A program made the translations under genes and the position numbers. Shown piece by piece: positions 1 through 6,400 of a stretch of 9,479 nucleotides of DNA; the stretch's first letter is position 1; the number at the start of each line of letters is the position of its first letter. The stretch comes from an uncultured Porphyromonas sp. (lineage in GTDB: Bacteria; Bacteroidota; Bacteroidia; Bacteroidales; Porphyromonadaceae): NCBI RefSeq assembly GCF_947254915.1, contig NZ_CAMYEZ010000090.1, positions 1 to 9,479 of the forward strand, given 5' to 3'. The notes under the pieces are model-generated. The model was not told where the DNA came from and ran no database searches. It saw nothing but the letters and a program-made list of their open reading frames with translations.

Positions 1-39
1 GAAGTCATCAAAAACATCATTCTTGAGAAATTGCATTAG
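1..39 (+). CDS. possible 3' end of an upstream gene
   Basis: An open frame enters from the left edge and ends at TAG (37-39) after twelve codons reading EVIKNIILEKLH. It is in the same frame as the membrane protein that follows at 43, so it could be the tail of a separate gene or part of a once longer reading frame. Twelve residues are too few to identify anything. Confidence 0.2.
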   Translation, partial: EVIKNIILEKLH

Positions 40-42
40 CGG

Positions 43-498
43 GTGGAATGTACGCTTGCCTTCTTGTTTGGATGGCTGATAAGCTATAATGCTGACTATG
101 GCTTTTGGAAGTCATTCTTCTTCGGAGGTGTACCAATTGCTTTGGTGCTACTGCTAGCCTTTAGGTATCTCTCATCAGCTACTGCTGGGGGATTACTATT
201 CTCTCCTTTCGTAATTATGGTACTCTACCAATACCTTTATCAGCAACCAGGGTGGATAACATCGGAGCCGTGGGCGGTTATTATAGCTATCGCCGTTGGA
301 TTGACGATAGCTCTGTCTCTAAAGATGTATGCTGGTGTAGCTCTGCCGTGGGCACTTATCAAGTATGGACTCATTAATGATCCGAATGCTGGTGTTGGGG
401 TATTCGTTAGCAATGGATTGATCGGTGTTGTCATTGCATGCGTGATTATATACCTTATTCGGCTGTTGTTTTACAAGCCTACCGAAAAGTATAAATAG
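43..498 (+). CDS. multi-pass integral membrane protein, unknown function
   Basis: I do not recognise this 151-residue protein. It is very hydrophobic, with about four to six likely membrane segments: roughly residues 4-20, 24-42, 47-66, 76-93, possibly 95-111, and 119-143. Short polar links and a basic tail (YKPTEKYK) follow, and no catalytic motif is visible. No ATG exists near the N-terminus, so the start is assigned to GTG at 43, two codons after an in-frame TAG (37-39); TTG at 64 is an alternative. The base composition is more AT-rich than the rest of the window. It is followed after 60 bases by the UDG-like gene, with no clear promoter or terminator between, so the two may be co-transcribed. 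The open frame is convincing as a coding region; the start codon and function are not settled. Confidence 0.6.
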   Translation: MECTLAFLFGWLISYNADYGFWKSFFFGGVPIALVLLLAFRYLSSATAGGLLFSPFVIMVLYQYLYQQPGWITSEPWAVIIAIAVGLTIALSLKMYAGVALPWALIKYGLINDPNAGVGVFVSNGLIGVVIACVIIYLIRLLFYKPTEKYK

Positions 499-558
499 TA
501 AGGAAGCGCATACCGTCTTCCATCGTTAGGAATAACATTGTAAGCTACAACTGAAGAG

Positions 559-1146
559 ATGTCCCGTGAAGTCAAGTTTTTGCCGAGAGTGGGGAAGCAC
601 TACGACCACTCTAGATGGGGTAAACGTGTGATGGTGCTAGGCGAGAGCCACTACTGCGCTAATCCTGGCGAAGCTACTGCGAATATTACGCAGAGGGTTT
701 TTGAGTATCTCTTTGACTCCTCTTGTGATCACGAAGGCTGGATGAATACCTACACCAAGTTCGCTAGTGCCTTGAGTGGTCAGCAAGAGAGTCGCTTCTC
801 CTCAGAGGAGGTGTGGGATGAGGTACTCTTTTATAACTTCATTCAGGAGCCTATGACGGCTCCTCGACAGGCACCTACTAGGGAGCAAAGGGTTGCAGCT
901 CAGGGAGCTTTTCTTGAAGTGATAGAGCACTATCGCCCTGACCTTGTATTGGTGTGGGGACATGATCGTCTCTACGACTATCTCCCCAATGCGGGTCATC
1001 AAGGAGCTGATTGCTGTGGTGTGGAGACCTGGATCTATCCTCTCAGAGATGGACACGAGGTGAGGGTATTGCCTGTACAGCACCCAGCGTCAGCCTTTTC
1101 CCCAAGTGAATGGCATCGGACTATCAGTGCGGCTTTAGAGGATTAG
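559..1146 (+). CDS. uracil-DNA glycosylase superfamily-like protein
   Basis: This 195-residue protein has the layout of the uracil-DNA glycosylase (UDG) fold, whose members remove damaged bases by a hydrolytic N-glycosylase reaction. Visible elements in order: a beta-strand running into GESHY (28-32), the position of GQDPY in family 1 or GEAPG in family 4; FYNFIQ (91-96) followed by a Pro/Arg-rich link; VLVWG (130-134) after a helix, like the central strand of UDGs; and HPASAFS (175-181), matching the HPSPLS/HPSA catalytic loop. There is no four-cysteine Fe-S pattern. Motif 1 is divergent: family 1 has a catalytic Asp where this has Ser-His after GE, so activity or substrate cannot be assumed. 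It starts at ATG 559 with no clear Shine-Dalgarno sequence, and its 3' end overlaps a stem-loop. Assignment to the fold is fairly secure; enzymatic function is inference. Confidence 0.65.
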   Translation: MSREVKFLPRVGKHYDHSRWGKRVMVLGESHYCANPGEATANITQRVFEYLFDSSCDHEGWMNTYTKFASALSGQQESRFSSEEVWDEVLFYNFIQEPMTAPRQAPTREQRVAAQGAFLEVIEHYRPDLVLVWGHDRLYDYLPNAGHQGADCCGVETWIYPLRDGHEVRVLPVQHPASAFSPSEWHRTISAALED

Positions 1147-1166
1147 TTCTCTAATTGTCTAAAGCC
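1131..1166 (+). terminator. stem-loop across the stop codon of the UDG-like gene
   Basis: GGCTTTAGA (1131-1139) pairs perfectly with TCTAAAGCC (1158-1166). Inside it ATTAG (1142-1146) pairs with CTAAT (1151-1155) around a TTCT loop. The TAG stop (1144-1146) lies in the inner stem. There is no T-run after the stem, so it could end transcription weakly, protect the 3' end, or be incidental. Confidence 0.4.
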
Positions 1167-1177
1167 TAAGATGTGAT

Positions 1178-1221
1178 ATGGCTTTCATGTAGCGACTAAT
1201 AGTGTGCTATGTGAAAGCCAT
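1178..1221 (+). promoter_or_regulatory. 16-bp inverted repeat upstream of the WYL gene
   Basis: ATGGCTTTCATGTAGC (1178-1193) pairs with GCTATGTGAAAGCCAT (1206-1221): 14 Watson-Crick pairs plus two G-U wobbles around a 12-base loop. It lies about 57 bases before the -7 box of the WYL gene. As DNA it could be an operator for the WYL protein or another regulator. As RNA it would be a second hairpin after the UDG-like gene, although only four Ts follow (1227-1230). The repeat is certain; its role is not. Confidence 0.5.
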
Positions 1222-1259
1222 TGCAGTTTTAGACTGAAAAGCTATGCCTTGTGCCACGA

Positions 1260-1286
1260 TTTGGCAGAGGTAATGTTGTATCTTTG
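1260..1286 (+). promoter_or_regulatory. Bacteroidetes-type promoter for the WYL-exonuclease unit
   Basis: TATCTTTG (1279-1286) is an exact match to the Bacteroidetes -7 consensus TAnnTTTG and lies 26 bases before the ATG at 1313. The nearest TTTG (1260-1263) is 15 bases upstream, shorter than the usual spacing of about 19-21, so the -33 element is weak or absent. The -7 box and its position are good evidence; the -33 assignment is doubtful. Confidence 0.6.
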
Positions 1287-1312
1287 CCCTAGACAAATAG
1301 ACTAGTAGTTGT

Positions 1313-2278
1313 ATGGCAAACAAATTCGGACGATATGTCTGGCTGATTGAGCAATTTCGCCAGTACGGACGACTGACCTTTGATGAGATTAGTCGCCACT
1401 GGGAGGAGAGCGGGCTGAGCTACGAGGAGCCCCTGCCGAAGCGCACCTTTCACAATCATCGGGCGGCGATCCTCGACATCTTTCAGGTGGATATCTTATG
1501 TGACCCCCAGGATGGTTACCGCTACTACATTGACAATCACGAGGAGCTGGAGCAGGACAACCTGCGCAGTTGGCTCATAGACTCCTACACGGCGATGAAT
1601 CAGATACAAGCCGACAGCAAGCTCCAGGGGCGGATACTCTTCGAGCATGTCCCCTCTGGGCGTAAGTGGCTCAACGTGATTGCCGAGGCGATGCGTCACG
1701 GCAAGGTTATCCAGATGACTTACCAGGGGTTTGGCAGACCTGAGGCTTACAGCTTTGAGGCGGAGCCTTACTACCTCAAGGTGGCGAATCGCAGATGGTA
1801 CCTCCTGGCTCGTAGTCCTTACTACTCAGCTCGCAATGTAGAGCTCAATGCTGAGGACGGTGGCTCCCGCCCTGAGGATATCTATCTAGTCTATGCCCTG
1901 GATCGCATCTTGGCTTGCGAACCGCTAGAGGAGAGCTTTGAGATGGATGAGTCTTTTGACATAGAGGCTTACTACCGTGGCTGTTGTGGGGTGATTCACT
2001 CCGAGGAGGAGCCTGTACGTCTGCTAGTTAATGCCTATGGTCAGGGGGCGGACTACCTTCGCACGCTGCCGATACATGAGTCGCAGAGAGAGCTACCCTC
2101 AGAGGTGGAGGGTTTGGCTAGCTTTGAGCTGGAGGTCTGTCCTACGTATGATCTTTATCAAGTTCTATTAGCAATGGGCGATCAGATTGAGGTGATGGAG
2201 CCTCAGTCCGTACGAGAGGAAATGTATAACTTTGCCAAGAACCTTATGGCATACTACGAGCCAACAACAGAAGCGTGA
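1313..2278 (+). CDS. WYL-domain transcriptional regulator
   Basis: This 321-residue protein has the domain order of WYL regulators. Residues about 5-60 form a winged-helix/HTH region. After a linker, residues about 118-200 form the WYL domain: the signature appears as RWYLLA (161-166), preceded by YYLKV and followed by YALDRIL (194-200). Residues about 234-315 form a C-terminal WCX-like extension, beginning with VRLLVN and ending in the EVMEP...VREEM region. WYL domains are thought to sense nucleic acids or nucleotides, and family members often control DNA-damage or phage-defence genes. The start is ATG 1313, 26 bases after a clear -7 box. Its stop (2276-2278) shares a base with the exonuclease ATG, indicating translational coupling. 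The ligand and targets are unknown; self-regulation through the 1178-1221 dyad is conjecture. Confidence 0.85.
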   Translation: MANKFGRYVWLIEQFRQYGRLTFDEISRHWEESGLSYEEPLPKRTFHNHRAAILDIFQVDILCDPQDGYRYYIDNHEELEQDNLRSWLIDSYTAMNQIQADSKLQGRILFEHVPSGRKWLNVIAEAMRHGKVIQMTYQGFGRPEAYSFEAEPYYLKVANRRWYLLARSPYYSARNVELNAEDGGSRPEDIYLVYALDRILACEPLEESFEMDESFDIEAYYRGCCGVIHSEEEPVRLLVNAYGQGADYLRTLPIHESQRELPSEVEGLASFELEVCPTYDLYQVLLAMGDQIEVMEPQSVREEMYNFAKNLMAYYEPTTEA

Positions 2279-2799
2279 TGAACAGATTAGACTTTATAGC
2301 GATAGACTTTGAGACCGCAACAGGACAGCGCACCTCCATCTGTGAGGTGGGGATCTGTGTGGTCCGCAACGGCGAGATCGTTGAGACACGCTCCTGGCTG
2401 GTACAACCTGAGGGAAACCGATACAGCTACTGGAATATGCAGTGCCATGGCATCCGTCCGGAGGATACGGAGATGGCGCCATCGTTTGCCGAGGTGTGGC
2501 AAGAGATAGCTGCGCAATACTTAGGCGATGGAGACCTGCTGGTAGCGCACAATGTGCCGTTTGATCGAAGTTGCCTAGAGCAGACAGCACAGCTCTACGA
2601 GCTCACACTCCCCGAGTTGCAGTGGGACTGCTCGCTACGCCGTGCGCGTCAGATCTACGACTACGGCTGCCATACGCTCGCCTACCTCTGCGAGCAACTA
2701 TCCATCCCCGAGGGGACGCACCACCGCGCAGGCGACGACGCCGAGATGTGCGCCCGCCTCTACCTACGAGAGCTACAAGACAGTAACCAATTCGTATAA
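2278..2799 (+). CDS. DEDDh-family 3'-5' exonuclease (DnaQ/RNase T-like)
   Basis: This 173-residue single-domain protein carries the full DEDDh catalytic set: D10 and E12 in IDFET (Exo I), D96 in HNVPFD (Exo II), and H149 with D154 in HRAGDD (Exo III, the H-x4-D form). It should remove nucleotides from 3' ends of DNA or RNA with two divalent metal ions. It resembles the stand-alone proofreading-like exonucleases of Bacteroidetes, not a full Pol III epsilon subunit, because the C-terminal polymerase-binding tail is missing. I chose ATG 2278 (TGATG overlap with the WYL stop) over GTG 2275. The metallophosphoesterase follows after 48 bases with no visible promoter, so an operon is likely. Whether the physiological substrate is DNA or RNA cannot be told from the sequence. 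Confidence 0.85.
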   Translation: MNRLDFIAIDFETATGQRTSICEVGICVVRNGEIVETRSWLVQPEGNRYSYWNMQCHGIRPEDTEMAPSFAEVWQEIAAQYLGDGDLLVAHNVPFDRSCLEQTAQLYELTLPELQWDCSLRRARQIYDYGCHTLAYLCEQLSIPEGTHHRAGDDAEMCARLYLRELQDSNQFV

Positions 2800-2847
2800 A
2801 CACACGCCTTAACGCTTCTCTCTTGAAGTAACTCTCACGTACTAGTA

Positions 2848-3447
2848 ATGACAATGAGGATACTACATCTATCTGATACGCATGGCTATCACAGGCGACT
2901 GCGGGATTTGCCAGCGGCAGACGTTGTGGTGCACTCAGGAGACTTTACTATGCATGGTAGTGCAGACGAGGCAGAGGACTTTATCAACTGGCTGTGCGAC
3001 TTGGACTACCAGTACAAGCTCTTCACCTGTGGCAATCACGACTTCTGTATGTACAGGGCTACTGTGAGCGGACTCAGTGACACGGTACACCTGCTCTACA
3101 ACTCTGGGGTAGAGATCGAAGGGGTGAAGTTTTACGGAGTCCCGCTGTTTGTGCCAGACTGCGCTGATGGCCGCCAGGAGCAATACGAGGCGGATATACC
3201 GCTAGACACAGATGTCTTGGTCACGCATCGTCCGCCCTATGGCATTTTGGACTATGCCGACCAGACCAACTACGGCTCTGCCACACTCCTGCGTCGAGTG
3301 CATGAGATCAAGCCCCGCCTGCACCTCTTCGGGCATATCCATCAGCAGTATGGCGTGCTGAAAAGAGGTGAGACGACCTATTCGAACGGCGCCATGATGA
3401 ACGAAAGCAATCGCACGCTCAATGCTCCTCGGCTGTTTGAGATTTAG
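2848..3447 (+). CDS. calcineurin-like metallophosphoesterase
   Basis: This 199-residue protein has all the metal-binding blocks of the metallophosphoesterase superfamily: DTH (D10, H12), GD (G31-D32), GNHD (62-65), TH (126-127) and GHIH (162-165). These bind two metal ions and hydrolyse phosphomono- or diester bonds. Length and motif spacing resemble the small UPF0046/MPPED-type group, whose natural substrates are mostly unknown. No signal peptide or membrane segment is seen, so it should be cytoplasmic. The start is ATG 2848; ATG 2854 (giving MRILHLSDTHG) is equally plausible and closer to usual family N-termini. It is the last gene of the WYL-exonuclease unit and is followed by a stem-loop and a terminator. 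The link to nucleic-acid metabolism comes from its neighbours and is inference. Confidence 0.85.
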   Translation: MTMRILHLSDTHGYHRRLRDLPAADVVVHSGDFTMHGSADEAEDFINWLCDLDYQYKLFTCGNHDFCMYRATVSGLSDTVHLLYNSGVEIEGVKFYGVPLFVPDCADGRQEQYEADIPLDTDVLVTHRPPYGILDYADQTNYGSATLLRRVHEIKPRLHLFGHIHQQYGVLKRGETTYSNGAMMNESNRTLNAPRLFEI

Positions 3448-3480
3448 AGCATTCTTTTGAGGTTGCTGAGTCGGTTGGTG

Positions 3481-3516
3481 GGCAATAGTGAGGTTGTCCT
3501 CATTTGATCTGTTGCC
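3481..3516 (+). other. nested stem-loop in the 3' region of the metallophosphoesterase transcript
   Basis: GGCAATAG (3481-3488) pairs with CTGTTGCC (3509-3516) with one G-U wobble. Within it TGAGG (3489-3493) pairs with CCTCA (3498-3502) around a TTGT loop. It lies between the gene's stop and the terminator, and could protect the 3' end or belong to a 3'-UTR-derived small RNA. Confidence 0.4.
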
Positions 3517-3527
3517 GTGACGCTTTT

Positions 3528-3566
3528 AGCCCCAAGTGCTCTCAAGGTGCTTGGGGCTTATTTTAT
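3528..3566 (+). terminator. rho-independent terminator of the WYL-exonuclease-phosphoesterase unit
   Basis: AGCCCCAAG (3528-3536) pairs perfectly with CTTGGGGCT (3550-3558). The stem extends by two G-U wobbles and a C-G pair to leave a 7-base loop (3540-3546), and TTATTTTAT follows directly. This is the best canonical terminator in the window and ends the + strand unit that began at 1313. Confidence 0.85.
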
Positions 3567-3590
3567 AGTCTTGCTGTCTGGTAAAAGCTT

Positions 3591-3625
3591 TTTGGATCTA
3601 TACGCCTAAAATAGATGTACCTTTG
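3591..3625 (+). promoter_or_regulatory. promoter of the alkylation-repair unit
   Basis: TACCTTTG (3618-3625) matches the Bacteroidetes -7 consensus TAnnTTTG, and TTTG (3591-3594) is a possible -33 element with a slightly long 23-base spacer. It lies 24 bases before ATG 3650, the original start of the broken glycosylase gene. It probably still drives ogt, since no other promoter is visible before 4115. Confidence 0.6.
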
Positions 3626-3649
3626 CAATCAATAAGTGACAAAGTGGAT

Positions 3650-4097
3650 ATGGGTGATCACTTCTTTCAATACGGGTAGGCAAGAGACGGACTACCTCAA
3701 GAGAAAAGACAATTGAATGGCTGAGCTCATCGAGCGAGTCGTCATGGTTCGCCTTCCGGTAATTCCAGACCTGTTTATAGCGGAAAAAGTCTGGAGTGGA
3801 GCTCTGGTCTTTCACTCCCTCTCAGAGCTGTCGGATGCTGAGGTTATCCAGCGACTTATCGCATTGGATGGGGTAGGTGTTTGGACTGCCGAGATGCTTT
3901 TGCTCCACTCTCTTCAGCGATCGGATGTCCTGAGCTTCGGCGACTTGGGTATTCACCGCAGACTCCAGCTGCTTTACCACCACCGAGAGATGCCACGTGC
4001 ACGCTTTGAGCGGTACAGATGCCGATACTCCCCGTATGGTAGTGTAGCAAGTATTTACTTGTGGGCACTTGCTGCAGGCAAAGTTGAGCCCTGGTAG
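3650..4097 (+). pseudogene. AlkA-type DNA-3-methyladenine glycosylase, broken
   Basis: The intact family members, about 200 residues, excise alkylated bases. The C-terminal half is clear in the 126-codon frame at 3717-4097: helix-hairpin-helix LDGVGVWTAEMLL (residues 50-62), the catalytic Asp in FGDLG (D76), and SPYGSVASIYLW (105-116). Upstream remnants show three lesions. First, ATG 3650 starts MGDHFFQYG and hits TAG at 3677; dropping one G from 3674-3676 restores the family-like RQETDYLKRKD. Second, TGA at 3714-3716 interrupts where the family continues with a K/R-rich stretch, consistent with CGA to TGA. Third, PDLF (ending 3776) joins directly to IAEKV. About 55-60 family residues between them, including the QQIS-KAA helix, are missing without loss of frame. 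ATG 3717 directly after the TGA could allow a truncated product, but that product would lack much of the fold. The ogt gene follows after 17 bases. Confidence 0.8.
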
Positions 4098-4114
4098 AAA
4101 TCCTCCGTGAAACT

Positions 4115-4672
4115 ATGAGTTGCACCAAGTCTTTATCGCCTCTTGAGCAGATGCTCTATCCGTCGCCATGTGGTTCGCTCGTACTGATTGCATGCGGTCA
4201 CCATCTTTGCTGTTGTGACTGGATCGATGGATTGAGTCATGTACGACTTCTGAAGCGCCTCGGCCAGCCTTGCCGTCAGGTATCAAAGTCGGCAAACAGC
4301 CCGTTCCTTTCGGAAGCCGCTACACAGTTGGACGAGTACTTTTCGGGTGCGCGTCACTTGTTCAGTCTCCCACTGATGGCGGTCGGTACTGATTTTCAAA
4401 AAGACGTATGGCATGCACTGGCTACTATCCCCTATGGCACCACTTGCAGCTACACTTCTGTAGCCCATGCTGTGGAACGTCCTTCTGCAATGCGTGCCGT
4501 AGCAAGAGCGATAGGGGCGAACCCTCTCCAGATCATTGTCCCTTGTCATAGAGTGGTCGGCAGCGATGGTCGCCTAACTGGCTATGCCGGAGGTCTTGAG
4601 CGCAAGAAGTATTTGCTGGATCTAGAGGCCCGACATCGTCTCGTACATAGAAATCTAGCCCAGCTAGCGTAA
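4115..4672 (+). CDS. ogt: methylated-DNA--protein-cysteine S-methyltransferase
   Basis: This 185-residue suicide repair enzyme transfers methyl groups from O6-methylguanine or O4-methylthymine in DNA to its own cysteine. The C-terminal DNA-binding domain is canonical. FQKDVWHALATIPYG (94-108) is followed by a helix-turn-helix (about 112-134) with RAIGANP (131-137), then the active-site PCHRV (143-147; acceptor Cys144) and GYAGGLERKKYLLDLE (156-171). The N-terminal domain (about 12-90) has the usual PSPCGSLVLIA beginning and an unusual HHLCCCDW run (29-36) with three consecutive cysteines. There is no Ada-type regulatory domain. ATG 4115 is the chosen start; ATG 4151 is an alternative. It lies 17 bases after the decayed glycosylase, evidently the second gene of an alkylation-repair operon. 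A strong stem-loop follows. Confidence 0.9.
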   Translation: MSCTKSLSPLEQMLYPSPCGSLVLIACGHHLCCCDWIDGLSHVRLLKRLGQPCRQVSKSANSPFLSEAATQLDEYFSGARHLFSLPLMAVGTDFQKDVWHALATIPYGTTCSYTSVAHAVERPSAMRAVARAIGANPLQIIVPCHRVVGSDGRLTGYAGGLERKKYLLDLEARHRLVHRNLAQLA

Positions 4673-4700
4673 GCCCCCCTTGTGCTAGAGGCAGTAAACG

Positions 4701-4753
4701 AGAGACTCCCCTCCAGTTGGATCGTGTCCAGCTACGGGGGAGTCTCTTCTTTG
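4701..4753. terminator. large two-tier stem-loop between convergent ogt and ahpF
   Basis: AGAGACTCCCC (4701-4711) pairs perfectly with GGGGAGTCTCT (4737-4747). Above a 3x3 internal loop, AGTTGGA (4715-4721) pairs with TCCAGCT (4727-4733) with one G-U wobble and a 5-base loop. The T-rich TCTTCTTTG follows on the + strand, so it should terminate ogt. On the minus strand the trailing T-run is weak, but the hairpin may also bound the ahpF transcript. Confidence 0.75.
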
Positions 4754-4795
4754 AGCAGGTGTGTGACCCTAACCTTTGCGTGCGTCGGTCAACGG

Positions 4796-4833
4796 CTAAC
4801 AGCCAATAGCTAACAGCCAATAGCCAACAGCCA
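4796..4833. repeat. 14-bp tandem repeat just past the ahpF stop
   Basis: CTAACAGCCAATAG occurs twice head to tail (4796-4809 and 4810-4823), followed by a partial third copy CCAACAGCCA (4824-4833). It ends three bases from the ahpF stop codon (4837-4839), inside the ahpF 3' UTR. The length suggests a slippage-prone tract. No protein-coding role is supported. Confidence 0.8.
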
Positions 4834-4836
4834 CCT

Positions 4837-6390
4837 TTACCCTTTCGTGCGAATGCGATCATCAAAGGCGGAGAGAGCAGCCTTGGCACCCTCGCCCATA
4901 GCGATCACTACCTGCTTGTAGGGGATGCTGGCACAGTCGCCTGCGGCATAGATGCCAGGCACTGAGCTACGACAGTGGTCGTCGATGACGATCTCGCCCA
5001 TGCGGTTGCGCTCGACCAGACCGTCGAAGACATCCGTATTCGCCTTGAGTCCGATCTGCACGAAGACTCCAGCGACAGCTAGCTCAAAGGGGGCACTCCC
5101 GTCTCGAGGAGCTATGCGAAGTGCGGACACTTTGTTCCCGTTGCCGATGACCTCTTCCGTTGCCACGTTCGTGTGGACAGTCACGTTCGGTAGCTTGGCT
5201 AGTTGCTCCTGCAGTACGGTGTCTGCCTTGAGGCTCTCCATAAACTCCAAGACGGTCACATGCTTGCAGATGCCCGCCAAGTCAATAGCTGCCTCAATGC
5301 CTGAGTTACCACCGCCCACGACCGCTATGTCTTGTCCCTTGAAGAATGGCCCGTCGCAGTGCGGACAGAAGGCTACACCGCGACCAATATGCTCCGCCTC
5401 ACCAGGCACACCCAGCTTGCGCCAGGAAGCTCCAGTGGCGATGATCACTTGCGGCGCTACGAGCGTCTCACCGAGCGAGGTGACTACCTCCTTTTGGGTA
5501 TCGACCAGCTTGATCTGCTCGACATGTCTCTGCTCCAGTATCTCTACGTGGTAGTGTAGCACATGCTGGCGCAGATCTTCGGCCAGTTGGGTACCTGTCG
5601 TGTGAAGTACGGAGGGAACGTTTTCGATAGCCGTCGTCTCATTCACCTGACCACCCATGCGGTCCGCCACCAGTGCCACGTGTAGTCCCTTGCGAGCCGA
5701 GTATAGCGCAGCGGCGGCGCCAGCAGGACCACCACCGATGACGATCTGGTCATACTCCTTGCGCTCCGCTGTGACGGACGATGGCTCCACTCCGACAGCA
5801 TCGGCTAGCTTGCCGAGTAGTTCACCCAGCGAACTCTTGCCTATATGTAGCACCTGATCTCCCAGGTAGACCGTTGGTACGGCCGATATGTTTAGCTCCT
5901 TAGCCTCCTCCGTGTAGAGAGCCCCGTCGACCATCTCGTGGGTCACCCCCTCACCAGCGATGAGCGTGATTAGGTTAAGGCTCTGCACCACGTCAGGGCA
6001 GTTGGTACAGCTGAGCGAAATGTAACTGCGCAGGTGAATAGGCTTGCGTAGCGAACGAATCTTGTCACAGATCGCTGCATCGGGGAGGTTCTTCCCCTGA
6101 CCATCCGCATTGTATATGGCCAATATCAGACTGCTAAACTCATGCCCCGAGGGGATCGCTCTAAAGGTTATCCCCGTGGGCTGGTCGTCACGTAGTATCT
6201 CCACGCTTAGCTTGTCGCCCACGCCCATCTCTAGCGATATTTGCGGGGAGGTCGAGGCGAAGTCGCCGAGGAGCTGCTCTAGCTCGCCGTAGTGGTCGCC
6301 CTCGGGAGCCTTCGCTCTGAGCGTATATCGATGCTTTAGCGAGGCAAAGATGCTTTGCAGTTGCTGTAAGGTATCTTGGTCTAGTCTCAT
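4837..6390 (-). CDS. ahpF: alkyl hydroperoxide reductase subunit F
   Basis: This 517-residue flavoprotein passes electrons from NAD(P)H through FAD and two cysteine pairs to AhpC, completing peroxide reduction in the cytoplasm. The N-terminal part (about 1-200) is the tandem thioredoxin-like domain with redox centre CTNC (C128, C131). The thioredoxin-reductase-like part has the FAD-binding GGGPAG (219-224), the active-site CPHC (C342, C345), the pyridine-nucleotide GGGNSG (359-364) and the second FAD motif AAGDCAS (482-488). Length and cysteine positions match well-studied AhpF (about 521 residues, C129/C132 and C345/C348 in Salmonella). The start is ATG 6390, preceded on this strand by an A8 run, which favours initiation in Bacteroidetes. 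It is the second gene of ahpCF, 94 bases after ahpC, with a hairpin in the gap. No lesion is seen. Confidence 0.95.
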   Translation of the reverse strand: MRLDQDTLQQLQSIFASLKHRYTLRAKAPEGDHYGELEQLLGDFASTSPQISLEMGVGDKLSVEILRDDQPTGITFRAIPSGHEFSSLILAIYNADGQGKNLPDAAICDKIRSLRKPIHLRSYISLSCTNCPDVVQSLNLITLIAGEGVTHEMVDGALYTEEAKELNISAVPTVYLGDQVLHIGKSSLGELLGKLADAVGVEPSSVTAERKEYDQIVIGGGPAGAAAALYSARKGLHVALVADRMGGQVNETTAIENVPSVLHTTGTQLAEDLRQHVLHYHVEILEQRHVEQIKLVDTQKEVVTSLGETLVAPQVIIATGASWRKLGVPGEAEHIGRGVAFCPHCDGPFFKGQDIAVVGGGNSGIEAAIDLAGICKHVTVLEFMESLKADTVLQEQLAKLPNVTVHTNVATEEVIGNGNKVSALRIAPRDGSAPFELAVAGVFVQIGLKANTDVFDGLVERNRMGEIVIDDHCRSSVPGIYAAGDCASIPYKQVVIAMGEGAKAALSAFDDRIRTKG

Positions 6391-6400
6391 GATTGTGCTG

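Noticed and set aside
802..1083. 93-codon minus-strand frame
   Set aside because: It is a shadow of the UDG-like gene with no start signal or recognisable domain.
2275..2277. GTG as the exonuclease start
   Set aside because: ATG at 2278 is directly next to it, gives the TGATG overlap typical of coupled genes, and loses no conserved residue.
2294..2854. Several 60-100 codon frames on both strands over the exonuclease gene
   Set aside because: They overlap a gene with all catalytic motifs, and are Arg/Ser/Pro-rich products of the local GC content.
1313..3447. Known phage-defence system built on the WYL regulator
   Set aside because: No helicase, methyltransferase, reverse transcriptase, Cas or toxin-antitoxin component is present; a single exonuclease and a phosphoesterase are not enough to call one.
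4952..5554. 200-codon open frame on the + strand
   Set aside because: It is antisense to the well-supported ahpF gene, has a Ser/Thr/Pro-rich composition typical of shadow frames, and shows no domain.
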